Origin: Linum tenue
Lineage: Eukaryota > Streptophyta > Magnoliopsida > Malpighiales > Linaceae
DNA length: 64,000 bases
Assembly: GCA_946122785.1 (NCBI GenBank)
Contig: CAMGYJ010000011.1
Coordinates: forward strand, 13,764,001-13,828,000
Direction: 5' to 3'
The notes below the pieces were generated by a model. The model was not told the origin of the DNA and ran no database searches. It saw only the letters and a program-made list of their open reading frames with translations. Positions 33,746 through 47,013 of the stretch are shown in pieces. The first letter of the stretch is position 1; the number at the start of each line of letters is the position of its first letter. A program made the position numbers and the translations under genes.

Positions 33746-33936
33746 GGGTAGACTAGGCAACCAGGGAAGAGCCATAGCAAGGGCAGTAGAGGTAAAACGC
33801 ATCATGGAAAATCCCCGTCTCTTGGGCGGCCAGGGGCAAGGTGTAGGTAGCGGTTACACAGAAGACCGCTCAACTATCATTGGCAAAGTTAGTAGCCGCC
33901 AAAACTCGCAGCTTTTCACGACTAAAGGGAAATCGT

Positions 33937-34477
33937 TGGGCCCATAGTTGAGCGGTGTTGGGCTTAAGGCCCATAAGGGGTCGACCAGGCAGGGGCCGAA
34001 AGAGGGACTCGGGCGAGGCACAGCAAGAGGCCCAGAGAAGGAGTGGACATAGGGAAAGGAGAATGGCAGGCGGCCACTCTATGCTGGGACAGGGAGTAGG
34101 CCGCCCGACACAAAGTACTGTTGGTGGCAGGAAGAGAAGATCTTCCTAGGATACTTACCTCGAATACTGCAGGACTGAGCATTAAATGCCCGCCGCGGGC
34201 GGTCTAGATAAAGCGAGGCGTGCCTAGGGCGCCTGACATGGTATATAATGCCTCATACTCAAGCTAACCGACTATAAATACATTCAAATCTGCATTGATG
34301 GTAACTCAACTACTTTCTCTAAACATAAGCAAAAGCATTTATCCTCTCTCTCCAACTTTAGCATCGGAGGGTCCGGGGTGACCGCCCCCGGACCCTTGTT
34401 TTGCAGGAGCTTGGAGTATACCCACCCTCTGGAATAGACGCTTCGCTCGTTCTTCATAAACCGCCTGGAACATTCCA
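33937..34477 (+). mobile_element. Right LTR of the Tat element
   Basis: It starts TGGGCCCATAGTTGAGC and probably ends near GGAACATTCCA at 34477, where MITE sequence resumes. A TATAAATA lies at about 34274. The last ~140 bp have no counterpart in the deleted left LTR. Confidence 0.65.
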
Positions 34478-34609
34478 GGCCAAATAACATATTTGAGACT
34501 ACATATCACATATCAAATAACAAGTTTTATATTATGTGATATTTGTGTGGTAATTGGCTCCAAATGGCAAATAACACGTTTGCCAAATACCCAATCCAAA
34601 TTACCCTAA

Positions 34610-35794
34610 AGGGTCGTTTGGATGAGGTTTTTTAATGAGATAATTTAGGTCAATTGATTCAAAATGAGTCAATTGTAACCAATTGACACGTTTGGCAATA
34701 AAAAATGAAAATGAAACATTTTGCAGTGGGGAAATCAGAATTGTTTCGTTATGGGTTAATTCAAAATACCTGGGGTAGGGGGAGATATTCTCAATTGTTC
34801 CGTTTTTCTCTCATCTTTCCCAATTCTAACCTTTCCCTTTTCTCTCTTCCTCTGCAGACACAACAAAAAGTAACACACCCTTTCTCTTTCTTCCTCTTCT
34901 CTTCTTCTCTTTCCTTTCTCGGCAGAGGAAAACCTTCCTCTTCTCTTTCTTTCCCCTCTCTGCAGAAAACCTTCATCTCTGTCGACGAGCTATATTGCTT
35001 CCCTCTCTCCTCCAAGGTCTCAACCAACCTTCAATTTTCTCTGATCATCTTTTCGCCCTCGACGACAGCCTCCGTTCGTTTCGGTGGAAACAACAGTTTG
35101 AGCACGATGGCTGGCAAGGGGAGCGCTGATGGTCGATTTTATCTACCTCGGTAGCCATCGATGTGAGTTTCGCCGGATCGAGAGAGAGGCGATGCATGGG
35201 CGGCTGTTCTCGATTTGTCGAAGAAGAAAGAAAAAGGAATAGATGTCGGGAGGAGAGATTCGCTCAAAGAGCCAGATCCCATAGCGATGATGGTCGATTC
35301 ATCTAGCTCGACGCTCGATTCATTTAGCTGCTCACCCTTCGCCGTTCAAGACTCCTTTGTGCAGCTCGTCTTTCTCCTTGTTCGGTATCGCTTGAAAAGC
35401 CAAATCCCGAAGCGATGATTGTCGCCGACTAGAGCGTCTCAACAAAATCAGCCTCTAATTGGACACTTCAATTTATGATAAGGAGTTTTTCCATTGTCAA
35501 TTGTGTGTGTGTTGAGTGTTCATCTTTGTTGGTCGAAATTGTGGGCTTCTAGTTACAGAGAGGAAGATGGACAAAGAGGGGAAAAAGGGGAAAAGAGGAA
35601 GATGGAGAAGGAGGGTACCAAAATGAGGGCATGAGGGTATTTTTCATAAATGTTTCATTCCAATTGTCTCATCTTAAATAACAAGCCAAACAAGACAATT
35701 TGGGACAAATAACTCACACAATTGGCTCATTTCACAAAATGAAACATTTACCCCAAATTGTCTCATTTTGAAAATGCTTCATCCAAACGACCCC
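34610..35794. mobile_element. Tourist-like element, 1185 bp
   Basis: The left end AGGGTCGTTTGGATGA pairs with the complement of the right end (GGGGTCGTTTGGATGA). TAA flanks each side (34607-34609 and 35795-35797). Inner ends also match, around CAAAATGAG and GAAACATTT. The central 900 bp is CT-rich with a 149-codon ORF of no recognised family; it may be captured sequence. Confidence 0.7.
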
Positions 35795-35797
35795 TAA

Positions 35798-36341
35798 GAC
35801 TATCCACAATGGTGGAAGGGAAAAGTGGGAAAAAAGAATGGGAAAAGTGGGAAAAAAGGATGGGGGAAGGATAATGGCCACAATAGGTGGTAGGGAAAAA
35901 AGGGTATTGGGGAGGAGTTTTTTTTTCTTCAAAATCAATCTAGAGTTGATATGATAACTTTATTTTGATAATTTATTCATTATTTTTATATAGGTAGTAT
36001 TAATTAATTAAGACGAACATTTCGATATAATTTTCTTTTAATTTGGACATAAAAAATTTTATCATTAAAATCCAATAACTCATAAAAATCCAATAAGAAA
36101 ACTATAAAACAATTTTTAAAAAGAAAAAGCAAAAAAAAACCATTCACATGGTCCCCCCTTCCCTTCCTCCTCCCACCCACCTGGACCCACTTCTCCTCCT
36201 TCTTTTAACTTCTAGCGTAGGATAAACCCTCCCCTTCTTTCCCTTTTATCCTTTTTTTCCATAATACCCACCCCTATTGTGAGCCATCTTCTCCTTTTTT
36301 TCCCCTTTTATCCTCTTTTTCCCTTCTTGCTGTGGACAGTC
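35798..36341. mobile_element. Tourist-like MITE, 544 bp
   Basis: The left end GACTATCCACAATGG pairs imperfectly with the complement of the right end (GACTGTCCACAGCAAG). It is flanked by TAA at 35795-35797 and 36342-36344. The interior has GGGAAAAAG runs near both ends and no ORF. Confidence 0.7.
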
Positions 36342-36344
36342 TAA

Positions 36345-37228
36345 GTGCATAAAGGGACAAACTGGAAAAGAGAAAAATGCATCAATGAAGGGGACAAGAA
36401 CCCCAAGGATGTTTCCTCATAATAAGCAAATTCAACAACCAATTTCTCATGGTTGTATCTATCCTCTTGAGTTGAATGAAAGAGGTGTCTTTCACAGACT
36501 CAAACCTAGCTATGTTACTTGACAGAATGTTCGGTTTAAGGTTTCTTGACAGAGAAAAGCAAAGATGGAATAATTAATGAACTAATGTAGTTTGATCTGA
36601 TTTCAGTGTCGCCTACTGTTCCAGAATCTCAAACGCGTATAGATTTCAGTTCTTCTCTTTAGTCTGTTCTTTGCGTCTCGATTTTCCTTCTTTTAGGTTC
36701 GAGCATCCAAGCATTCCAAAATCCTGAGCATGTCGATTTTGCTTCTCGTTGGCGGTCCCAGTATTAATTAAGTATCAACAACCACGGTTTGATACCGCTC
36801 GACCTGCAGAAACAGCACCTGTAGTACTCCGGCCAAGGCCGCTGGACTTTTTGCGTGGATACCACAATTATGAAATGCATCAAGCAGAGTGACTGTCAGT
36901 TCCTTGTCAAAAAAAAGAGTGACTGTCAGAAAAAGAGGCTGCTGAATTGAAATTGAAGCCTCATCATAGCAAACTAAAAAAAGCTTGGTAAGGGTTGGAG
37001 GCATATAAATAAGAAAACCACAGAAAAAAGGGACGAAAAGAACACTCTTTACAGAACGTATTCCTTATGAAAAAAGAAAAAGAAGAATACAACCTCATCC
37101 ATCCATCCTTCCATCACTGCAATCTAAGGACCTCTCACATTATTACAAGCGGATGATTACCAACACCCCAGACTCTTAAACCTGGCTCTGGTACTTCCCG
37201 CTTCTCCATACCATTTCCCTCTTCTTTC
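36345..37228. other. 3' flank and 3' UTR of the TRAF1-type gene
   Basis: There is no independent coding signal. The part next to 37229 is probably the 3' UTR of the minus-strand gene. Confidence 0.5.
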
Positions 37229-40200
37229 TTAATGTCCATTCGAAGGCCGATATGCTGCATACCCATTCACCCCACAAGCCAAATTCGAATAGTCGGGGCT
37301 GAAGTAGGCCGGCGACCCACGATCACCATCTGAATTCCTCATCCCGGCGAAAGAAAGATCCGTACTCGACATCTGCCACTGGTTAGAGATCAAGCCATCC
37401 ATCATCTGCCCGTTACTGTAAGGCAACGGACTAGTTGTACCCTGTGGGATGTAGTCCCTAATGGAGTCATACGGCCCCCCTCCAAAAGAACTGTACCCTC
37501 TCTGGAACACACCGTCCTGGTAGCTCCTCGCCCTCTCAAACCTGCACGAACTACTGCTGCTGCTGCTGCTGGTGGTCGAGGAACATAAATCACCGCCACC
37601 AGATGGTCCCAGATCACTAGGGAAAGATGAATGTCTAAACAAGTAGTGGGGTTCGTTATTGCCAAAAGGGTGGAATCCTTCCGCAGTCCTCCCGATAACA
37701 TGCTCGTCATCTAGCAAGTCGTTGATGATATCGAGATGCGGGAACTCGTCTGTTGAAACACCAACTTGATTCTGGCGACCGGATGTGGAGGTCGGCAACT
37801 CTGCAGGGAAGTGATCCCCTCGGGAAACCCCGCTGCTGCCATGAGCACGGTTGTACAAGTCGAGGTTCTGAATTCCATTAAGCATGGACGAAGGAGAAGA
37901 ATCATAGTGCATACCTCTGCTTGAATCCCTCTGAGAACTTTCAATCCACTGATGTCCGTTATGCAACACATCCCTTGATGTCATCATTGCAAATGGAGGG
38001 TAACCAGATTGCACCGAGTTCTGTTGTGTGGCTGTCGTCGACAAATTCCTTACAGAACTTGGTGAGCTGGGATGACTGTAACTGGTTGAAGTTGGGACAG
38101 CAGAGTTTCCAACAATGGCATTCCGGTAGGACTGAGGGATATAGCTGTGTGAGGTCAAGGTAGGGTCAGGACCTAAACGGCCGGTTGCACTCGCTGACCG
38201 AGAAATTGAAGGACTTGTTTGAGCCATTGAGGATACTACAGGAGTAGCCGGTCTAGGTCCAGGCACCAGAGGAGCACTAGAGGGCCTTGAAACAACAACA
38301 GGGACTTGCTGTTGTGTTGACTTTTCGGGCAATTTTGGAGCCGATGCAGCATTTTGGGTTTCAGGTCTGAGTAATGGACTTGTATTTTTGTTGTGGGTAC
38401 CGGCTGGTCCTTTCTCAGCTGTCGGTTGTGGTGAAGGTGAAGAAGATATTTTGTTCTTGGCTTGTACAGAAGTATCTACCGTAGGAGATATCTTCTTTTC
38501 TGGTTTAGTTCGAATCACAGGAACTGGACTTTTAGAAGGGCTAGCTGGAGAAGTTTGTATTGATGCTGTCTTCTCTTTAGAGTGCTTTTCCAACTCAACA
38601 ATATTTGTGGTGCTTGGTTTCTTGGATGGTGATGCAACTTTCTCCTAACAAGCAGAAAAATACATATACTCACTAACATGAAGAGTCGGACAAAACAAAC
38701 CACATATTGCTCTTAAATCCTGATCATCTTTCCAGACTAATATACCAAAGAAGCATAGACACTTTTTAACGCTTTCAGGCCCTCGCAATTTGTAAAGGAC
38801 ATGAACAGACAGCAAAGGCTTGAGAAAGTAGAATGATGTATTTATTTCTGTATTTACTAAAAAGTATGTGACTTTTCCTTTGAAATTTATCAGAAGTGAA
38901 AGCATGTTACTGAGCTCTAGAAAAAAGTTGAGTTGAGTGTTCACTAGATAATTCTCAGTAATAAACTAGGTAATGCCATTTTAACTTATTCAATAATGAA
39001 CATTAGTTGGTTCTGATATTTTATAATATGAGTAAGCGCATAATTAAATATTACTGGTGAGCGAACTTTTAGCAATTTTACAAGGTTAGATTGAAGTAGC
39101 ATGTTTGATTTACCTTTACGGTCAATTTATTTTTTAAGTTAAATCTGTTAGCCAACACAAAGACACCTCGGAGTAGACAGTGACAACCAACGTACCTTTT
39201 TAACCACATGCTGCTCAGCTCTGGTTGTTGTATCCTGCAAAGTTCGGGCAACCGCCACAGACGCACATTCATCAGACTTGCCATTTGCAGTTGTAGCATT
39301 AAGATCTCCTGACTCTGTTGCAGAACCAGAGGGTTGACTATCTGCTTCAGAACCCCAACTCCCATCACATGCTATCTTACCTCGGTGGTTTTTCCCCCTA
39401 CAAGCCAAAAAGTTCGATACTTCACATTAACGAAAATGTAACATAACCTCGTCAGGATAAATTTCCAGGGATAAAATCTTCTTCTACCTGCTAGGCGATT
39501 TTTCACACTGGTAGCTTGAAAATGAGCTTCCTTTGTAGGGTCCATTTGTAACTACAGAGGGCACGGAATCAGTTGAGCATGTTGACGAACTATCATCCAT
39601 CGCAGACACACCTCTTTTCTCGGAAGTTCCATTTGCACCTGATGATAATCCACTAACCCCGCTGCTGCTGGCTTCAGCGGGCGGATGAACTTCTGAGGTA
39701 TCAGTATCCCAATTCACAGGACTCACATCTCTGTCTTCAGAATCAGGCTGGAGGGTTTCATCAAGACCATCGAGTGAATCAGAAACATAACAGACATCAT
39801 CTGGCACATCAGGCTTCTCGTCCATAGGTTGCGCCTCATTGATAAGGGGAACTTGTTTCTCATTGCTAGCATTCTCGTCCATGTGGTTGTCTAATGCTGC
39901 TGCAGCTTCCTTCCCTTTCTCCTTCCCCTTGCGATTGTTGCGCTTCTGTTTAGCCTACAATTCAAAACAATATCAATAGCTAAAAGAAAATGGACTAATG
40001 TCGTTTAAAAAAAACTCTCCAGATCCTCGAGAAGAGTTTATGTGAAACACAAACAGGAAGGATACTCATTCAAACCAAAAAGAGGGCAACCTACCAATAG
40101 CAATAGAACGAGGGGGAGGGGAAGGGAACATACAAGAGATCCAGTTTACACATCTGACAAGACATATTTACTGTGACTTAAACATGAGCTGAACTACTTA

Positions 40201-43200
40201 ACATCCATTATGATTGACGTTGTTCCAAAAGGCTGCATAAAAGAAATTACTGACAGAAACTAATACATGCAGCAATGACATTAGTCAGTCCTGTTCAACT
40301 GAAAAAGAGCATAGAGCGAGCATAATTTCAATGGTGCTACAAAAAAGAAGGGGGAAAAAATGAGCATAGCATACTTGTTTTTTCTTAGATTTCTTTTCCT
40401 TTTCAGTTGCACCACGCTTAGCCTTTTGTTCGCTCACAAGCATCCATGCTTCTTCTTCTTCACGAATCAACTCTTCTTGCCTCTTCAAAGCAACAGCTTC
40501 CTGGTAGGCAACTTCAATCTTATGGCTACATATAAAGGCGAATACTTTAGCTCACAAAGAAACTTCACACAAAGCATGTCTTTCCCAATGTACAAGTTTA
40601 TCGGTAGAAACTCAAAAGGCACAGAGATTAGGTGTCAAAAAATGTGTTGATGCAAATTTTGAACTGGAAACGTACTTGAAGATGTGAGCAAGGACAAATA
40701 TTTCGACAGTCCTGCGGCCCAATTCTGTAAGTCGCCTTTCATCACGCTCAATGGAATCCTTGTTAAAGTCATCCCCGGAATTCCCATCCTGCAAAGACAT
40801 CTAAAACTGTTATAACAGATAGCACAAGGTCTTCTTATCGCTACATGTTAATCGCGATTGTACTACAGCACGAATTTTAAGTTTACACATTACACTTAGT
40901 GGAGTGGGGAATGCAGTAAAGGCCGCATCCTTTTCACCTAACTGATTATCAGTCCTCACATCAAGATATCACTATCAAACTTCACACTAGAAGAACATCA
41001 CGACTGGAGTAACTACCTTACTATCATCTTGCTATCTTACAAAACCACAGATTCACACTGAGACTATAATAAGCATGAATGCACATTTTAAATAACCACT
41101 GCATATAATGACATTTGGTCTACGACAAGAATTCGATGCCTAAAAGATATGTGTGCATGCACAACCTTGTACTCGAATTAATAATCAAATGACTTTCTCT
41201 CAGAGCTTGGGTTCAAGCATCCCCATTCCAACAAACAAAACAAACATAAACTGACCTTTGTGCGATTCTGAGGGCCCTTCTCATCTTTAGGAGGTAAGGG
41301 TTCCATAGCAGCCCTCTCAAGTAATAACAGCACATCATCCACTAAAACAAATGTATCCTTCTCAACACGTACAATAGGAGCTGGGATTTCTTCAGCGTCC
41401 AATAACTTGACTCTTCCTTTCTTGTTCTTAGTTTGTCCTTCGAGAGCCTTTAACCCACTATACAAGGAATCCATCACCAAAGTTGATGTAACTTCCTTCT
41501 CTATGAAGAAATGCTTTACAACTACTTTAAGAATAACATCCATCTTCTCCCTAGACATGCGGCGCCGAGAATTTTGATCCATTCCCAACCAGAAAGCACA
41601 AAAGCTGCAAGGTTAAAATTTTACTGTTATGATCAACTGGACCCTGAAATTGACACTAGGCAGAGCAATCTACACAGGAAACAGATGAAGACATGAGAAC
41701 AGCACCATCAAATTAGCATCATTAAATCTTTCTCGAGCATGGTTCAACATTGTAGAGAAACTACCAGGACTCTAACATCTGTATACCTATAGCTATAACT
41801 GAACTACTGCCGCATAGGCATAACAACAATAATCAAAGGATAGCTATTCAAGTACCAAACTGCCAGCAACAGCACATGTCACATGGTCAGTGAAACAAAT
41901 AGCTTTCCATGAGCTAGAGAAAATTTGATACCACAAATTAAGTAGGATAATACCTTGACCACCTATTTTTGTCCTCCAACAATCTACCAAGCTTGCCCCG
42001 TCTCTCTTCTACAAAGCGTCGACAGATCTGCTCTACATTTGTCAGATATACTCTGACAAGCTCTCTCCTATATTGACAGTCAAGGCAACGAAAAGGCCTG
42101 TCTGTTTTCTCCCTACAGAAAACAAAAATTAGAACATCTGATGGAAAAACAGCAGACACAAACATCATAAAACTGTGCACAAAACTTAACCAAACATGAC
42201 ACAATAAAGCAAACTGTTCACAAAACTAAAATGCACGAATTAGAATTGTACACACCATGCCATCCTTTCAATGATAGCTATTTAAAGGCTGATAGCAAGG
42301 CCCGATAAATAGTATTAACAGCATGAAACAAATAACCAATCCCTTCTAAAGCTGGACATTCCTAGATTCATGCTCATTGTCCATTTGCTGTACAAACCCA
42401 TGCATATGACCCTGCCAATATATAATTGCAGTAGGCATTCATTGACGGCAATAAGAAAGATCACATGCCAAACCACATCAGAATGAAAATCAGGAACACA
42501 ATACACAGCTCACAAAAAGAAAGAAAAGATAAGGAACTTAGATCCAAGAAAGGATGAAATATATCAGAAACCTGATGACTTGGACTTGAGCCTTGATAAT
42601 GAGAGTGTCAGCAGCATCTAAGAATCCATCCGAAACTTTTGACAGCTCCATAAATTTTTTCCAACCCCAATCATGCTCTTTCTTCCAAAAACGATGCAAT
42701 GTATCTACAACAGTTGGATTCAGTTAATAACATAATCGGCGAACATTTTGATTCCACAACTAAGCCAATACTAGACCAACCAACCAGAGTATTTTGATTT
42801 CTTTGGATCTTTATTCACCACAGCTATAGTAAACTGGGCAAAATGGCTCCAACCTGGTTTAAATTAACCAAACAAAATGTTTAGACTAAGCACAAACAGC
42901 AAGGAACTAGAAACATCATCACAGCTGCTTCAAGTGATATGTATGATGTACCTGGAAGAAGCTTGTCATGGTTGGCAACACAGAGAAATAAAGAGAGATG
43001 ATTGCAGACATCACAGCCTTGGGGATAAATCAAAATGTACCTGTTCCTCAAAGAAAGAGTCTTAAATGAGTAAGAGATGTAAATTTTAGAACCAGCAATG
43101 AGCGATTGAATAGCATTCTACAGAATGCAAGTGAAGATGAATGGAGATATCTTAGAAGAAAACACAGAAAGAGTATCATGAAAAGTTCAAATGATAAGCC

Positions 43201-43912
43201 TAAGGGTATTGGATAAATTTATTAATTTATATATTGAGCAGATTTTAAGGGTCCAACACGATTTTATATGCATAACAAGCAGTGCATTTTTTATAAATCC
43301 AAGGAATAAATATTCATGATTAACAAGCAAAGGGAAAGGAGAAAATATGCAAGATCAAGAACCAGTGTAAAGTATTGGATGAGAAATGTGCAAAGGTTCA
43401 TACCATTTGTAGCCGCCAACCTCAAAAACATTACTACGGAGTTCTCTCTTGTTGATCTGTGAAAATTTTTCAATCTTCCACGTATATTTTCCATATAATT
43501 GTGAGGGTTTCAGCCCTGTGCATTAGTAAAATAATTGTCAAATAATTGAACCTGTATTTAAGAACTGGGATAAGGAGAGGAAACCACATCAGGAGCCCAT
43601 TGAGGAACCAGATCACCAGCCATATGCCAAGCGCACAAAGTTCAGTTGGTCACCAATAAAAGAAAAGCATTTGCTAGGGTAGTAGAGAGATAGACTGGAG
43701 GCACACAAACTCGAATCGTAGAACTATGTCATACCACCGTCGTCATCATCATCAGTGTCCCAATAAGGGGGTGAAGTTGATGGAGTTCCATTTTCCACCT
43801 GCTCGGAAGATCGCCATTCGGCCAAGGCTTCACCTGACTGGCAGCGCTGCCCACTTGAAATCCCATCAGCAGTTCTTCCAGCTCCAGCGTCACCACTCGC
43901 AGTCCCAGCCAT
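37229..43912 (-). CDS. TRAF1A: MATH-domain protein, TRAF1A/TRAF1B (MUSE14/MUSE13) type
   Basis: In Arabidopsis these MATH (TRAF-like) adaptors work with SCF-CPR1 to limit NLR immune-receptor levels, and they also affect autophagy. Inferred exons, in order: 43912-43735, 43515-43404, 43040-42952, 42853-42785, 42704-42572, 42112-41954, 41604-41256, 40788-40676, 40525-40375, 39954-39488, 39397-39196, 38644-37229. All junctions are GT/AG and the frame is open for 1145 residues. The N-terminal block EQVENGTPSTSPPYWD and the MATH domain (about 65-200, from YTWKIEKFSQINKREL) closely match At5g43560. A long helical region follows (LGMDQNSRRRMSREKMD), then a charged KEKKSKKKQ segment and a Ser/Pro-rich tail. 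No lesion is seen. The symbol is by homology; TRAF1A and TRAF1B cannot be told apart here. Confidence 0.93.
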
Positions 43913-44770
43913 GTCCCACTTTCTCCCCAGAAACCTTCAACTCCAGTCACTGCATAACGATGCATGAAGCAATGTGAACACAACTATAACATTGAATTTC
44001 TATGAGACAAGTGCTAACTGTATAGCATTATGAACCCATGTACCCCATCGCTTTTATACTTAAGTGTGCTAACCCCAGAAGGCGAGTAGGGAAACCATCT
44101 TTGGCTACTGTGGTGATTACAAAGAAGTACAGACGTGAAAACAAAAACCCAGTGCCCAATTCAATACCCTCAAGTCCAGCAAACAGAGAAAAAAATTGGC
44201 TTAATTATTCAAATCCCTAAGCATTAAAAATATATCATTTGAGCTTCCTCCCAACTGTTGTCCCCGTCGATTTTCCGACAAACCAAACTGATGTTCTCCC
44301 AACTCGCAGCAAACCAAAAATATGCGGCTGGACGATGAATTGAATGGATTGACCAAAGAGAAAATTTTATCCCCAGATTAGAAGTAAGACAATCTGTATC
44401 GGAAAAAAAGCATTGAACTCACGCTAATTAGAATCATTCAAACTCTAGTACTACCAAAACGAAGATCAAATTCAGCCACAAGCTGTAAAAGATACGCCTA
44501 AAAAACCCCCCGATCGAAGACCAAACCCTAAAGCCGTGACGACGGCCAAACCGCCAACGCGAGAGAAGAAGCATCGGGCATTTAACAGAAACAACAAACA
44601 GAAGGGGGATTAAGCAAACGAATTAAGAAGAATCGTAGAGGTAGGTATCCTCACACAACAGTAGATCGAATGGGATAAACAAACCTTAGCTTCGTCAAAC
44701 CGGGTAGAGGGCGAGCTCTGAGATTCTAGAGCGAGAGATAGAGAGAGAGACGGGAGAGAGGTCCAACAGG
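43913..44770 (-). promoter_or_regulatory. 5' UTR with probable intron and proximal promoter of the TRAF1-type gene
   Basis: On the minus strand GACGAAGCTAAG is followed by GTTTGT near 44683, and an acceptor ending TGCAG lies near 43952, just upstream of the ATG. This suggests a leader intron of about 730 bp. The likely first exon is rich in GAGA/CTCT (44725-44762). Confidence 0.5.
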
Positions 44771-44879
44771 GAGCAGCAAAAAAAAAGAGAACGAGACCAA
44801 AGGCGGAGCCCAAAAACAGAAAATCTGTCAAAAAAACATTTTTATGTTTCTTCTTTTTATTTTAATCAATCGAAACGTT

Positions 44880-46470
44880 TCTTTTTTTTCTTTCTTATTT
44901 ATTATTTATTTTGAATCAAATTAATCTCGTCAAAAAGGAAAATTTTAACCGGTATGGCTAGTGTTGCTTGCGTAGCTAATTATTACCATTTTCCCTGTTA
45001 TAAAATCGGACTCAAAATTGTAGTGCTCGGTATTTTATATTAAAATCGTATTATAACAACTAATTTTTTTACCCACGTTTTGTTTGGTTTTTTTATTTAC
45101 ATTATTTTTATTTTTCTAATTGTCTTTGATTTATAAAATAATACTTTTTTTATTCTTTTGTGTTATTTATTTATTATGTTGTAACTGGCGATATAAAGAT
45201 GTTTACTAACTTATGTTTGACACATGATGTTAAAAAAAACATGATACATAGTTTATTTTGGAATGATTTGTGAAACCTCATATGAGTGACATTGTCATTA
45301 CCTTTTGTTCCCATTTTTAATGGATTATGTATGTTATATTTATTATACATTGAATCGTTGATTTGACTCGGTTCGTTTTTTCTATAGTTGCACACCTTTG
45401 TATTTTTGCTTGTTTATGAGGAAATTAATTTAATTGTATTAGTTATTTATAGACTTTTTATTTATTTAAAAAAATTCATCGGACCTTAGCTCCAACCATT
45501 CACCTGTCAGTTTGTTATTGATGGACACACTTTTCTTTTTTCTTTATACTTAATGTTCTTAATTATGCTAAATAAATCAAGAATTTAAATGGTAAATCCA
45601 AGAGGGAAGACAAAGCGAACCAAGCTAATGAATTTGAGAATGAAAAAAACATAATTTTTCTTTCGTTGATGGGTGTGGGAGGCTGAGAGCTAAGCATGTG
45701 CTGATGTGGCACAGTATTAATTTTGAATCCCTATAATATTAATGTAGGGATAGGGATTCCACATTGCTAAATTGTTTATCGATTTGACTATATTAAGAGA
45801 TATTTTCAGTCCAACAACAAGTATGATATGATTTTGCAAAGACTAGAATTAAAAGATAAAGAAAATAGATTTTAATTAATGATTTATTTTAATTTAATAT
45901 GGAAGATAAATTAGTGTTGAGGGGGAAGAGTCAGTGCCTTGGTGCCTCGGTGGCAATGTAGGGGAAGAGGAAGAAGTAGAGGCGAAGAAGCGTACGGAAG
46001 GTTGTGTTTGGGTGGAGCCAATTTGTTTACTCATCCGAGGGGTTGGGGTTGGTTGATTGCCAAACGCGTCGTTAAAGGTCCACTTCTATTCCGTTTATTG
46101 CTTAGGGTTTTATCATCGTACCGAACAGCAATTGCCCACGCGAGGAGGAGGGTTGTTGCGACTGTGTGACGACTAACGACTGGCAAGTGGCGACGAGGTG
46201 TGGGGAAGGGGTTAGTGGGCTTGATTGTGTGAAGTGGGCCGGCCTGTATAGTAGAATATGTCTACCTTTCAAAGAATCCTTTTTATGGTGAAGTCTACTT
46301 CCAATTGGGTTGTGAAAGATGGACGGGTTTGGGTCAACATGTTTTTTTATTAATTTGGGTCAACTTGTATTACTAAGAACAATATAACTAGAATGTCTAC
46401 TATTGATATCTAGTAAACTGGGTTGAGTCAAACTTCTCAAAAGCAGCTTGTTCGGAATTTTTTTGCCTAA
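44880..46470. other. AT-rich intergenic stretch
   Basis: No gene recognised. A short perfect-looking hairpin (TAGGGAT/ATCCCTA around 45730-45765) occurs. The small ORF at 45939-46169 shows no family signal. Confidence 0.45.
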
Positions 46471-46479
46471 ATTGCAAAT

Positions 46480-46650
46480 TTGGTCACTCGAATTACTTAA
46501 CAAGTTCACGTTTGCCACTAAAATAAATTTATTATATCTACAGTCACTTAAATTAGGTTACTAGTTCATGTTTGGTCACTAACCGTTAGTCTCCGTTAAC
46601 TTTTGCTGATATGGCGGTCAGCTCTAAATGAGTGACGTGACAATTTAAAA
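46480..46650. repeat. Dispersed-repeat-like sequence with an internal duplication
   Basis: GGTCACT...AAGTTCA(C/T)GTTTG occurs twice within 80 bp, followed by ACCGTTAGTCTCCGTTAAC. Such sequence is common in plant intergenic repeats; the family is unknown to me. Confidence 0.35.
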
Positions 46651-47013
46651 ATAATAAAATTATTTCTTTTCCAGCTAATTTTATAAATTAAAAAAAGAAA
46701 ATGCTGACAATGGGGTAGTTCAGGAAGCACAAGTGTTGAAAACCCACGATAGGGCCTGCGCTTTGAGACCGGATCTTTTATAATTTCAGACTTCGCTCAC
46801 TCTATTGTTCCCGTGTTGTGATAGCCCCACCAATAAACACATTCTGTATCAAATTAAACAACCATATAAATGAATGGATAGATCAAGATCATGCTTCAGA
46901 TGGATATGGTTTGAAGTAAAGAGAGAGAGAGAGATGTGTTTATATATAAAACTATAACTACTTACAAGGAGGACTACTTTGACGATATATGTGGTTAGGG
47001 CGAGGACATCATT

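Larger units (their letters stand above)
26696..34477 (+). mobile_element. Tat-lineage Ty3 retrotransposon, internally deleted
   Basis: Two LTR copies (26696 to about 27105, and 33937 to about 34477) begin TGGACCCATAGTTGAGC and TGGGCCCATAGTTGAGC. Between them lie pol remnants with an additional RNase H domain before integrase, an antisense ORF with a coiled coil, and two tandem-repeat arrays. All of these fit the Tat lineage of plant Ty3 elements. The 3' part of the left LTR, primer-binding site, gag, protease and most of reverse transcriptase are deleted. The right LTR end and the target duplication are not certain. Confidence 0.8.
26518..34606. mobile_element. Tourist-like MITE split by a nested Tat retrotransposon
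   Basis: The left piece (26518 to about 26695) starts AGGGTCGTTTGGATTGAGTA. The right piece (about 34478-34606) ends TACCCAATCCAAATTACCC, the imperfect complement. TAA flanks both sides (26515-26517 and 34607-34609), the usual PIF/Harbinger target duplication. Removing the insert leaves an element of about 300 bp. The split shows the MITE is older than the retrotransposon. Confidence 0.65.

Noticed and set aside
26691..34482. A 5-bp target duplication for the Tat element
   Set aside because: AGTGG on the left has no matching copy at the inferred right end, so the right limit stays uncertain.
34705..35154. 149-codon ORF inside the 1185-bp Tourist-like element
   Set aside because: CT-rich, low-complexity translation with no recognised domain; possible captured leader sequence but not supported as a gene.
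36768..37004. Minus-strand ORF of 78 codons downstream of the TRAF1-type gene
   Set aside because: It lies in the presumed 3' flank and has no family resemblance.
45939..46169. Small plus-strand ORF of 76 codons
   Set aside because: No signal peptide, domain or promoter context.
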